The position numbers were made by a program, and so were the translations under genes. DNA of 64,000 nt from Tritrichomonas musculus (taxonomy: Eukaryota > Parabasalia > Tritrichomonadida > Tritrichomonadidae): assembly GCA_039105265.1 (NCBI GenBank), contig JAPFFF010000006.1, positions 1,240,001 to 1,304,000 of the forward strand, written 5' to 3'. Below are positions 40,859-50,960 of the stretch, in pieces. Every line of letters starts with the position of its first letter. Within the stretch, counting starts at the first letter, position 1. Below the pieces are notes generated by a model. That model ran no database searches. It was not told where the DNA came from and saw only the letters and a list, made by a program, of their open reading frames with translations.

Positions 40859-41893
40859 ATGAAATACGATTACAACACAACTATTGATGAAGTATCAATC
40901 GAAGATCTCAATGAGTTAATGTTAATGACGGGAATCGATAGAGAATCGTTGAATACATTGCGTGATGAATATGCTGATGATGAGAGAGGTTATCGAAATG
41001 AGCTTGTAAGTTACATCGTTGACACTGCTCTCGAACACGGATTCGATGATGATGAACCTCTATATAACAGTCTTTATTGGTTCTTCAAGGGTCCTCAAAC
41101 TAATGCTGAACGTGAAGCTGATGCTAATGAATTCATTGATGGATTGATGAGTATGGGATATCAACCTGAGATCAAACAAATCGGTATCCCACATGCTCCA
41201 AAACTCCTCCGATCCCCGGTACGGTATATCGATACTGATGAATATAAACGCCGTAATCAGAAGAGGGTTGATGATGAATTCTTTAACGATTTACGTTCAC
41301 ATCCCATAACTCAACATGATTCATTAACGAAATTAGTGAGAAATATGCTCGGTAAGAAGTTCACCGATAATATTAATAAAGAGAGTTCTCAGATAAAAAC
41401 ATCGAAAGTGAATTATCGAATGATGCTCGATAAACTCATTACTGAGAGACCTATCCTTCGTCCTCTTCCACCAGGTGAAATGCTTGAGTTGAAACCCTAT
41501 TCGATACAACTTTTCGAGAAGAATAATGAAGATTTAATCGATTATTTCAAGACTTTCGGGCATGACTTCAAGAGTAAGAGCGATGAGTACCTCACCATCA
41601 ACGAACCTAACGATGAAATTAAAGCTCTTGCTGCGTTTCGTAATAAGAAATATCATGGAACTCATATCGAAAACAAGATTCTGAAGAAGAATCCCATCGT
41701 TGTATATTACTTGAATGATATTCATAAGCTTGAAGATATCTTCAATTACCTTGAAAATACTGTATATAAGAACGAACGTAAACCCTTTAAGATAACATTT
41801 AATCTCAGTGGTGTATTCGAAACTCCTAAAAACAATGGAGATTTCGTTGCTGAATACACATATGAAGAGCGTGAGATAAACACCACAAAATAA
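40859..41893 (+). CDS. Element B gene upstream of polymerase, function unknown
   Basis: A 344-residue acidic, helical protein ('YDYNTTIDEVSIEDLNELM' at the start). It lies 5' of the polymerase gene on the same strand and shares its codon use. Its place recalls the N-terminal or terminal-protein-like regions that precede polymerase B in protein-primed replicons, but no motif supports this. It could also be part of the polymerase locus. Its start ATG follows a TGAAATAA stretch. Confidence 0.5.
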   Translation: MKYDYNTTIDEVSIEDLNELMLMTGIDRESLNTLRDEYADDERGYRNELVSYIVDTALEHGFDDDEPLYNSLYWFFKGPQTNAEREADANEFIDGLMSMGYQPEIKQIGIPHAPKLLRSPVRYIDTDEYKRRNQKRVDDEFFNDLRSHPITQHDSLTKLVRNMLGKKFTDNINKESSQIKTSKVNYRMMLDKLITERPILRPLPPGEMLELKPYSIQLFEKNNEDLIDYFKTFGHDFKSKSDEYLTINEPNDEIKALAAFRNKKYHGTHIENKILKKNPIVVYYLNDIHKLEDIFNYLENTVYKNERKPFKITFNLSGVFETPKNNGDFVAEYTYEEREINTTK

Positions 41894-41947
41894 AATTACA
41901 ATAATAACATACCTATTCTGATTCAGTTAAACGATGAACTCAATAGA

Positions 41948-44900
41948 GTGAAATATTATATCGAATCTGTGCTCTTCAATTACTCAACAACTGAATCGAA
42001 TGTGAAACTCATTTACGTTACATCAATTTCTTTCACGATATCGAGATTAGTTAAGGTAACAGGTAAAGTGAGTTTACCTGATGAGATTGTGAGATCGAAA
42101 CTTATAATTACTGATAACGACGATGATGGATTATGTTGGTATCGATTCTTGAGTATCTGTTTGGATCCTAAGTTTGGGAATACAAAGAAATATGATCTTA
42201 CTAAACGTACTTCAGCCGCGAGAAAGCTCTTATGTATGGATCATGGGGTATCATACTCAACGAAACCCACTAAAGCTGCGAAATCAATTATCGATTCATT
42301 CAAGGGTATGTCGTTAGAAGAGATGAAAGAATCCGCTATGAAGAATCACATTAACGTTAACATCTACAGTTATGATAAAGATACACATCGTTACGATATT
42401 CAAGAACAGTGGCATGACGAAGCGAATGAAAATACATTTGATGCTCTTCTATATTCTGATGGTATGGTATGTCACATCATGTATATCATTAATGCTGAGA
42501 AATTAACGAATATCTTCATATGCCCCAAGTGTAAATCATATGTCGTTAGAGATGAGAATCGACATGGTAGTGAACGAATGAAGAAACACATAGTTCATTG
42601 TGACGGTAAGTTCCATAAGAAATACATTCCCGAACGAATCAGTGAACCCTACTGTCCCCACATCCTTAATCACCCTGTTTATGAATATTGCTTAGCTCAT
42701 GATCTCGAGTGGAAACCTCAGAAATTATATATGAGTTACGACTTCGAAACTATGGAACATAAGGTTGATATCAAATCAGGTGAATCGACTGTGATTAATA
42801 GTGAATTGATTCCTCTATCTGTAAGCTGTTGCGCTAAATCTTCATCATCTACATTAACGAAACACTTTGATGTGAGAGATAATAACTTCATTCCTGAGTG
42901 GATTAAATTCATGTTTAAACAATCTATTGAAATCGTTGAAAATAAAGTGAAATTCATGCGTGAAATGATTCACATTGATGATATTGATATACTCCACAAA
43001 CTCGATAGAAATCTATATACTGTTACCGTTTTCGGATATAACTCAGCGCGTTTCGATAGTAATCTCTTTAAAGAATACCTCAATTACGAATATAGTGATA
43101 TGAAGTGGAACGTCGATAACTCATCATTAATAGGTTCCCCATCAGCGATGAAACAATTCATCATCAAGTGGGGTATGTATGGTTTACGATTTATTGATGC
43201 TCAGAGTTTCGTTAGTGGTGGATCGTTAAAACAATTCGGTATCGACTTTGGAGGTGAGAGTAACTCCGTTAAAGGTGTATTCCCTTACGAAGCTGTGAAT
43301 AACGATAACTTCAATGATGTACTCTCGAAATCAGAACCCTTCAGTCATGATGATTTCTATAGTTATCTCAATCAGAAGAATCCATTAACGAATGAAGAAT
43401 ACAATATCTACCTTGAAGATTCGAAGAATTTCGAAAATCGATGGGATTATCTGTTGAGTTATAATGATAATGATGTTGAGTTGATGATTAAACCCATCGA
43501 TAAATTAATTGAAATGAATGCTCAGTATGGAATTGATTTATTATCGAACTTATCGTTATCGAGAAATGCATCAGAGATTAAGTATGCGATGGCATATAAA
43601 GATTTCGATCCTCATGTCGATTACTCCATCACTAACGATAAGAATACCTTCAAACCATCACTTAAATGGTGGGGATATAAGTGCGATCGCTATTACAAAC
43701 AAGATGAAGATTACAATCGTAAACATAAAGACTCATTACGTAATTTCGATAAATGTGTATCCGTTGATGATTTCGATTCATTCATGAATATGTATAACGA
43801 TTCATCACTCGGGAAATGTCATCTATGTGGTGAACACTTCACTTACTATAACAAACCTACTCTCGATAAAATCGATAACAACATCGGACATGAGTTCACT
43901 AACTGTAAACTCGCTTGCGAAGTATGTAATAAGATGCGCTCGAACTCTGATCCTGAAGTAACACGTTTGCGAATTCAACTCAAGAAATTCTGTAAACTCA
44001 ATCACTTACCAACAACTATCTCTGATGAACGTGAATACAATCGCTTGAGAAATGGTATCACAGGGGGTTTATCGAATGTGATGCATAGACGTAATATCCG
44101 TGGTGAAACACATATCAACAGACTCCATTACGATATTGAAACTAATAAAGTTATCTCTCGCGATACACCTAATATTGTTACTCATGTGATAGGTGATGAT
44201 TTCAATAGTTTGTATCCTTCATCATTCTCATCTGAATATCACTTGTTCAATAAGTATCATGGAGGTATCATGTATATGCCTGGATCGATGTTGAATTCAT
44301 TCAATTGTTATGACGCTGAGGGTAATGTCGATAAAGATATCAAACGTAAGTGTATGAATATCATTCACTCAAAACACAGATTCGATAGTGATCCTGAGTT
44401 TATGTTTCACGCTACTGTTAAACTCGAATGCCCTAAAGAGAAGATTAATAACTTCATCAACTTCCCTATCGTATTCCGTAATATTAAGATTAATAACGAT
44501 GAATCCACTATCGGCTCATACATGTATAACTACGGTAAAGATCACAAGCTACATTCCGTTGATGAACGTGATACTAAGCTTACGATGTTGTTAGATACTA
44601 TGGGTGAATTCATGACTTTCGGATGCTATTACTTGTGGTTCCTCATAGATCATGGATTGAAAGTAGTTGATGTCGAGAATGTAACTTTATATGATTGTCA
44701 CAGAGGTTTCAATAGTTTCGTTAAAGAATTCATGAGTGAACGTGTAGCGATACTTGATGGAGTGTAACAAGGTGCTGAGAAATTCTATAAAATTTGTATG
44801 AATGGATCTTACGGTTATGATGCTTTAAACACAGAGAATTATAATAAAATCAAGATCGTTGATGCTGATAACGTATATAGATACACCATCTCTGATACAT

Positions 44901-45306
44901 ACATGAATGGTATTCCACTTACAGATGAATCATATATGATTCAAGTTCAACCCAAGAGTTTTCGATGTAAGACTCCTCTTCAAGAATCGTTCTTCACTCT
45001 CGATAATGCGAAGTATTGGTACTTTATATTCCTTTATGATTTCCTCTTCAAGTGCATTGATTTAGAGAGAATTCACTTCACATCATGTGATACTGATAGT
45101 GTTTACTTCGCCATCGCTGGTGATATGAATCGTCATGGTGAACAAGGTTTCGATGCTATCATTACAGATAAAGAATTCTATGAGAAATATGCTTATGAGT
45201 TCCTACCGAATCCATCGATAAATACCACTACTGATGAGAAGAAACTCCTCGGATGTTGTGTTGAGAAGTACGGTGATAATCAAGTTGCGCTATGCCCCAA
45301 GTGTTA
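41948..45306 (+). pseudogene. polB: Protein-primed type DNA polymerase B of element B, broken
   Basis: Family B polymerase landmarks are seen in order: the exonuclease motif 'YDFET' (about 42,737), a later exonuclease region with 'GYNSARFDSNLF', the polymerase motif A 'DDFNSLYPSSF' (about 44,200), 'MNGSYGYD' (motif B, about 44,800) and motif C 'CDTDSVYF' (about 45,090). Between the exonuclease and palm regions is a Cys-rich insert ('CHLCGEHF', 'LDKIDNNIGHEFTNCKLAC', 'CNKMRS') resembling an HNH or zinc-ribbon unit (about 43,815-43,945). Polinton polymerases copy the linear element from its protein-capped ends. The gene is broken, with about two breaks. Confidence 0.8.
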
Positions 45307-45311
45307 TACTA

Positions 45312-45838
45312 TATGGAAATTTGGTGCTTCAGTACTAAGTTGGTCAAAACATTTGATGAATCAAGTTATTGGAACAGCAGAACAAAATGGAATCAACATT
45401 TATTATCAAGATTGTGATAGTATTCATATGATGGAAGATGATGTTGAAAGATTTTCAAAAATTTATGAACAAAAATATAATAAACAATTAATTGGAACTC
45501 AAATGACACAATTTCATTGTGATTTCGATTCATTTGAGGGTTCAATTGGTGTTGTTTATTCTAGAAAACTAATTGCATTGGGAAAGAAAAGTTATTTAGA
45601 TATTTTAGTTGATGAAAAAGGTAATGAAGGATTTCATATTCGAATGAAAGGAATTTGTAAGCAAAGCATTTTAAATAAAGCCAAAAGAATGAATATAACC
45701 GTTGAAGAACTTTATGAAAGAATGTATAATGGTGAAGAAATTGAATTTAATCTACTTGATGGAACCAATTGTTTTAAAAAGACTAAATGTTTTCAGCAAA
45801 TTAATTTATCTTCATTCATTAGAAGAGTTCGTTTTTAA
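45312..45838 (+). pseudogene. polB: DNA polymerase B, C-terminal region, of element C
   Basis: The readable residues start with 'FGASVLSWSKHLMNQV' and include a second motif C, 'IYYQDCDSIHM', followed by the thumb-like C-terminus ('IRMKGICKQSILNKAK'). The DNA is AT-rich and uses codons like the genes to its right, unlike the polymerase to its left. It is therefore the tail of a different polymerase gene. It converges with the minus-strand genes, as in other Polintons. Confidence 0.7.
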
Positions 45839-46081
45839 TTTCTTTAACTCATTGAACTCATTTCTTTTTCTCAATCTATATTCTTTTTGTTGTTTTCTTC
45901 TGGCTTCCTTTCTTTCTTCATCATTTGCATATTTTGTTTTTCTACCTCTTTTCTTACTTTTCTCTTCTTCAATTGGTTTATCAATGACAGTCATATTTTC
46001 AATTGACTTTGATTTAGATAGTTTTTTGATGATTTTGGTTTGTTTAAACTCTTCAAAATTTATTTTGTTGTTATCACTCAT
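45812..46081 (-). CDS. Small basic protein of element C
   Basis: An 89-residue protein, strongly basic in its second half ('KKRGRKTKYANDEERKEARRKQQKEYRLRKR'-type region, in part 'RGRKTKY' and 'RRKQQKEYRLRKR'). The start resembles an AT-hook core (RGRK) followed by a bZIP-like basic helix. It might condense or bind the element's DNA, which is inference. Its end overlaps the end of the convergent polymerase frame. Confidence 0.5.
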   Translation of the reverse strand: MSDNNKINFEEFKQTKIIKKLSKSKSIENMTVIDKPIEEEKSKKRGRKTKYANDEERKEARRKQQKEYRLRKRNEFNELKKLKTNSSNE

Positions 46082-46114
46082 TTTTAAATTGATAAAATAT
46101 AATAAACAACATCT

Positions 46115-46324
46115 CTAGTTATTACAATTTCTAACATCAATGAATTTTTCTTCTTTTTCTTCATTTAATTCAACATCTCTAGTTATTACAATCTCTTCTT
46201 TTCCATCATCACGTTTATTAATTATAATATTATTAGTCAAATTATTTGTTGATTGACTTGCAGCTGATGGTTCTAATGAAATATTTGCGTTAACACCATT
46301 TGTTAAATTCCTTTTCTTAATCAT
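46115..46324 (-). CDS. Small hypothetical protein of element C
   Basis: A 69-residue protein with an Asn/Ser-rich N-terminus and an acidic Lys/Glu-rich end. It has no recognised domain. Its start overlaps the end of the next upstream gene by a few bases, which suggests a compact viral-type layout. Confidence 0.4.
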   Translation of the reverse strand: MIKKRNLTNGVNANISLEPSAASQSTNNLTNNIIINKRDDGKEEIVITRDVELNEEKEEKFIDVRNCNN

Positions 46325-46737
46325 TTTTTAATGAAAAATAAAAAATTTTGAGAATAATCAATTGGTCCTTTATCTATTTCTTGTGATGAGCCTTGAATTG
46401 GTTCTTTCAATGGTTTATTCAAATAAGGAGGTAAAATTGGAGCTTCTTTAACGAAATCATTCCTTAAAAACATTCCATTATCAGTTATTGAACAAGGAGG
46501 TTCAATTGATGGTTTTGTTATTCTTTGTCCCATTTTTGGTCTTTTAACTGTTTCTTGTTGAATGACTTTTATTTTTGGTCTGTTGTAATAAGGATTGAAT
46601 GTGATTGAATATGTGTTATCATTTGAAAAAACACCATAATCCTCAAATTCTATATTTGCTTCTATTTGAGCACCTTGATTAAACATTTGACCTTCAGTTC
46701 CGACAATAACAGCATCTGGATGTCGATATTGATTCAT
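46321..46737 (-). CDS. Hypothetical Pro-rich protein of element C
   Basis: A 138-residue protein with a possible small beta-rich part ('IEANIEFEDYGVF', 'YSITFNPYYN') and a Pro-rich C-terminal half ('PPCSITDNG', 'ILPPYLNKPLKEP'). It is not recognised. It lies between the capsid-side genes and the small proteins, so a minor virion or assembly protein is possible. Confidence 0.45.
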   Translation of the reverse strand: MNQYRHPDAVIVGTEGQMFNQGAQIEANIEFEDYGVFSNDNTYSITFNPYYNRPKIKVIQQETVKRPKMGQRITKPSIEPPCSITDNGMFLRNDFVKEAPILPPYLNKPLKEPIQGSSQEIDKGPIDYSQNFLFFIKK

Positions 46738-46762
46738 CTTTAATGGAAATTAAAAAAATTGT

Positions 46763-47371
46763 TTAATCAATATTGTATTGATATTTGAATGTATGAATAT
46801 AAACCAAAACTTTTTTTCTGTTTTTATCACGAGTCATTATCAATTCTCTTCCACTTTTAGTCCTATTAATATACATCTCTCGATATAATTTATCTGTTAT
46901 TCTTTGATAAAATATATCTTTATTTGCTTTTTCATCAAAGTAATAATAATATTCTTTTTCATTAAATTCTTTTCTTTCTATTGTTGTGCTATAATGAGTG
47001 ATTTCAATTGCTTCATCAGGAATATTATCGATAAATTCATATTCTACACCATTCCTTGACGAAACATTTTTCATGTTTTCACTTTGATTGGTCCATCTCA
47101 AGTTTTCCAAATGATAATCTGTTCTGTCATGATTAATATGGTCTATTTGTGGTAGATTTTTAGGATTTGGAATGAATTGTTTGGCAATTATTTGGTGTTT
47201 CGGTGTTTTCTTTGCATTTAATGAAACACAAGGATAACCAGCATTATTAATATTTTCTTTAATTACATATTTATCACTTTTCCTTCTGATTATGAATGGA
47301 TATTGATTTAAAATTTCGTATTTATCTTCATAGTCTTTTAATGGAACGAAGTCAACAATTTGTTCAGTCAT
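46763..47371 (-). CDS. NUMOD4/HNH-type endonuclease of element C
   Basis: This 202-residue protein has an HNH core with 'HQIIAKQFIPNP' followed by 'QIDHINHDRTDYHLENLRW' (about residues 73-108), then 'TNQSENMKN'. This is the layout of NUMOD4-HNH nucleases found in phages and large DNA viruses. A NUMOD4-like N-terminal part ('YPCVSLNAKK') comes before it. Such enzymes cut DNA, often as homing endonucleases that spread into new genomes. The rest of the protein is a Tyr-rich region of unknown role. It is flanked by capsid-side genes on the same strand and looks whole. Confidence 0.8.
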   Translation of the reverse strand: MTEQIVDFVPLKDYEDKYEILNQYPFIIRRKSDKYVIKENINNAGYPCVSLNAKKTPKHQIIAKQFIPNPKNLPQIDHINHDRTDYHLENLRWTNQSENMKNVSSRNGVEYEFIDNIPDEAIEITHYSTTIERKEFNEKEYYYYFDEKANKDIFYQRITDKLYREMYINRTKSGRELIMTRDKNRKKVLVYIHTFKYQYNID

Positions 47372-47435
47372 TATATTTAAAAAATAAAAAATTAAATAAA
47401 AAATGAAGGGCTATAAAAATTGAAAATTAATAAAT

Positions 47436-49010
47436 TTAATCACGAGATGTCAAATCGTACGACCCGATTCGAACCAATGATGGTTGTCCATTTTGTTGAA
47501 CAAGTATTGATATAGAAGAATCGAATAAAACACATATAAGAGGGGGACAATCAACTTTTTCAGCAAATGTACCTTCTCCTGTTTTTTGAGTTATGTTCAT
47601 TTCAAAGTTAATTGGGGACAAAGAAGTTAATCCTTCTTGAAATGTGTTATCAGTTTCAGTTGCCAATCCAATAAAGAAACTTGTTCTATCATTTGAATAC
47701 AACCCTGTATTTTCATTATATGCATCAGTATTTGTTAATGATTGAATAACTTCTTTATTAAATCCACTTTGTGTTGAATTCATATTCATTGCGTTTTGAC
47801 AATATTCAATAAATTCTGGTGAAGAACCAGTCGTTGAAAATGGTTTTGCAGGAATGTTTCCAATGGCTCCTGCATTTAAAGTAAATGAATTAAATAGAGG
47901 GTTTTTGAAGACTGTGTGATGAGTGTGTTTTAAAGGAAATAGACAAAAGATTGAATCGACAAATCGTGGTGTCAAAGTAATAGTTGATTTATCAACATAA
48001 TTTTTCAATGCCTTTGTTGTTGTATAAATAGCAAGAGTTTGTGTAGAAAACGTTAATGGATTTGCAGGATTAGAATATCGTTGAACAAGCATGTTATAAA
48101 TGTTGTTTTCAATTCCAAAACAAGGGATAATAGAAAGACAATCATTGACTTTATAATCACTGACTTGAAAAGTTCGTGATTCTGAATGAATTGTTTGTGG
48201 TGTTGATTGACTTGCAGCTGTTGATTTTGTCCAACATTTAATTGGTTCACCTATTTGAACAAATTCTGTTGTAATTGGGTCTAATTTAATTGATGCTAAT
48301 TCTTATGGGTTATTTAATAAATTCAATTCGGGACCACAAGAGCAACAAACCATTCCAGCACAAGAGAAATATAATCTCAACTCTAATTTTCCACAAAAAG
48401 CTGGAAGATATTTAATGTTTGATAAAGGTAAAAATCTTTTGATGTCTATCTTTAATGGAATATTAATTGTTTTTTCAGTTATTCCATTCCATTTAACGAT
48501 TACACCGCACATATTTTTTCTTTTATTTTTCCATACATCTTTGTGTCTAGTTTTTGAATAAACATCAGCACTCTTAATTAATTCATTATCACAACATGAA
48601 GTCAAAAATGATTCTTCAATTGCAAAGTTTTGAGTATAAATACTAATTCCATTACTAACTATTTCATATTTTTCAACCGCATCTCTTGCGTCTTTAAATC
48701 CAAACCAAACCTTATCAAATGTTGATTCTGTGAATTTTTCTTCACCTTTGATTTTTAATTTAACTTCCAAATCAGCTTTGATAAATCCATTATATAAATC
48801 AGCTGTATTTTGACTTGTTGGGCTAATAATTACAGATGTAAATGAACCAGCTTGAATTGGTGGAGAAGGTGAATAACTTGTTTGTGGATTGATTGTATAT
48901 TGTTTATTTGTATCAGATAGAGCAATACAATTATCTACTATATCGAAATAAGAAGCTATTTGAGTTATAGCTTCACCACTAGTTCTAAAATTTTGTTCAC
49001 TGTTTATCAT
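47436..49010 (-). pseudogene. Major capsid protein (double jelly-roll type) of element C, broken
   Basis: The residues near the start and middle fit a Polinton-type capsid protein. The part around 'IPLKIDIKRFLPLSNIKYLP' with 'GKLELRLYFSC' is the kind of strand pair and loop seen where the first jelly roll closes. The later part ('PLTFSTQTLAIYTTT', 'PRFVDSIFCLFPL') fits the second roll. It lies between the membrane-active-like protein and the HNH gene. The gene is broken, with about one or two breaks. The capsid call is by pattern and position, since no profile search was possible. Confidence 0.6.
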
Positions 49011-49108
49011 TCTTTTTAAAGAAATAAAAAAAAAAAGAAAACAATTTAAAGAAAATCAGAAAACACATTATTTCTTCTTCTTGGAATTGGTTTCGGTTCT
49101 TCAATTGG

Positions 49109-49486
49109 TTATTCTTCTTCTTCAATTGGTTGTGAAACAGGAACTGGATTTCTTTTATTAAGTTCTTTATTCATAACTTCTTTAATCATTTTCTTTTGTT
49201 CCTTCTTTTCTCTTTTCAATTTCATTTCTTGACCTAATGCTCTTAATTCAGATAATATTTCATAATTAATATCATTTGATGGAGGAGGAGGTGGAAAATT
49301 GTGTTCTTCTTCAATTGGTTTTGGTTCTTCAACTGGTTTCTCTTTTAGTGGTTGTTTTCTTTCACGAACAATATATTTGTTTTCTTTTTTAGTGGGAAAA
49401 ACTTCGAATAATTCATCTTCCCGACCATTTATCCAATTCTTTATTACTTGTAATATTTTTGAATTTGGTATTCTTTTTTTGCTCAT
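49109..49486 (-). CDS. Hypothetical Pro/Glu/Lys-rich protein of element C
   Basis: A 125-residue protein with a short N-terminal helix ('SKILQVIKNWINGREDELF'), a Pro-rich middle ('FPPPPPSND') and a charged helix at the end ('KREKKEQKKMIKEVMNKE'). It resembles scaffolding or internal virion proteins in composition only. No family is recognised. Confidence 0.45.
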   Translation of the reverse strand: MSKKRIPNSKILQVIKNWINGREDELFEVFPTKKENKYIVRERKQPLKEKPVEEPKPIEEEHNFPPPPPSNDINYEILSELRALGQEMKLKREKKEQKKMIKEVMNKELNKRNPVPVSQPIEEEE

Positions 49487-49575
49487 CTTTTAATTGTTAG
49501 TAAAAAAATAAAATGCAAGAAAATGTTTGATTTTGTTTGATTTTGCTCGAGATTGCATTTTAAAGCAAAATTCAA

Positions 49576-50052
49576 TCATTTCTTTTTACCACTTTTGGTT
49601 TTATGTTTTCTGACTTTTTCCTCAAATTCCTTTTCTTTCTTGAAGACTGTTGGTTTAATTTGGAATTGATTGTATTTATAATTTATTTTATCAATTGCTG
49701 AGTGTTTTAGAGGCAATATATTTCCATAAGCTGTTAATGTTTGATTTGTTATTGGATGTTCTAGTTGATTTTTCATTTTTTCCATATATGTTTTATTTGT
49801 TTCATTATCAATCTTTTGTTTTTCTTCTTGTTGTTGTCTTTGTTTGTCTTCACTAATATTTTGACCAATATTAGCTGCCATTTTTAATCCTTTACCAATA
49901 ATTCCTACTCCAGGAATAAAATTACCAAGTACTTCAGTTGTATTACCTAATCCGTTTAATATAGATTGATTATCTGCTAAAAATTTACCAGTATGACCAA
50001 TTCCTTCTTTTATTGAATTCCATCCACTACTTATAAAATCTTTAAATCCCAT
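49576..50052 (-). CDS. Small membrane-active-like capsid protein of element C
   Basis: I choose the ATG at 50,052, giving a 158-residue protein starting 'MGFKDFISSGWNSIKEG'. The frame further upstream overlaps the ATPase. An amphipathic N-terminal helix beginning MG, followed by a Gly-rich hydrophobic stretch ('GNFIPGVGIIGKGLKMAANIG') and a basic C-terminus ('KHKTKSGKKK'), recalls adenovirus pVI and related minor capsid proteins of Polintons, which help breach membranes. The Gly at position 2 might be myristoylated. All of this is by analogy. It sits between the ATPase and the capsid side, as expected. Confidence 0.5.
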   Translation of the reverse strand: MGFKDFISSGWNSIKEGIGHTGKFLADNQSILNGLGNTTEVLGNFIPGVGIIGKGLKMAANIGQNISEDKQRQQQEEKQKIDNETNKTYMEKMKNQLEHPITNQTLTAYGNILPLKHSAIDKINYKYNQFQIKPTVFKKEKEFEEKVRKHKTKSGKKK

Positions 50053-50071
50053 TTTAATAAAAATTAAAAAA

Positions 50072-50945
50072 TTATGTTTCAAAGTAATATTTCGAAGCAG
50101 TTATATTCATTACGAAACGGTCATGCGGATTTTGATGATTTAGATATTCATGAACTGTTTTTTTGATGTTTAGATTATCATTTGTTTGTTGAAGGAATGA
50201 TGTAAAATCTTCTTCAGAAAATCCAGAATAACAAACTATATCTGTTGCGATCCTTTTTGCATTCATATGAACAAATCTAATTGTTTGAAAAGCAAGAATA
50301 ACTGTTAAATTATAATGTCTCGTTTTGGTAATCAATCGAAGAAACTCAGAATTAGAATGAATAACTAAATCTGAACCAGCAATATCATCTAAAATCAATA
50401 ATGTGTTATAAGGATAAGTGTTTGTTTGATATTTTTCAAGTCTATGTGCGATATAAATAATTCGGTCATTAAAGTCTTGTAATGAATGTTTATTTATAAT
50501 TCTTTGCATTTCTTCATCAGTTTCTTTCATTTTAGAGAGAACATGTTTAATCATTGAATAATATTTCATTTTTCTTCTCAAATGTCTTTTCAAGTAATCT
50601 ATTAAATCATCTTCGGATAAATAAACAATTGGTGTTTGAACATTTTTAGATAGTGTTTCACCTGTTTTATCAAATTTTCCACTAATTGAACAATAAATTA
50701 TTTTTTGATAATATGGTTTTTTTAAATAATCTTTCGGTTATCATAATATGTTTCCAAATGAAAAATGATTTTCCACTCCCAGGTTTCCCAATTAAAAAAT
50801 AGATTCCATTTGGGGAAAATGGATAGTCTGGTGATAATGGTTTAATTAATGCTCCTTCAATTTCTTTTTGATTCTTTCTCAATGATTCTTTAATTAATTC
50901 CTGTACTTTTGATATCACTTGTTTATCAGTCATTCTTTTAGACAT
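50072..50945 (-). pseudogene. Genome-packaging ATPase (FtsK/HerA type) of element C, broken
   Basis: Walker A is clear in 'YFLIGKPGSGKSFF', and Walker B in 'LLILDDIAGSD'. A later 'VILAFQTIRF' strand fits sensor I of the A32-like packaging ATPases of Polintons and large DNA viruses, which pump the genome into the capsid. The position next to integrase is typical for Polintons. It is broken, with about one or two breaks. Confidence 0.75.
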
Positions 50946-50960
50946 TTAATAGAAATAAAA

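Larger units (their letters stand above)
40378..45306. mobile_element. Polinton/Maverick element B, left part with DNA polymerase B, broken
   Basis: Begins AGTAGTATAGGTCTGG at 40,378 with a GC-richer subterminal region. It carries a 344-residue gene and a polymerase B gene on the plus strand. Codon use (frequent CGA, TCG, ATC) is clearly different from the flanking AT-rich elements, pointing to another lineage. Near 45,306 the sequence changes abruptly to that of element C. It is broken, with about two or three breaks. Confidence 0.65.
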
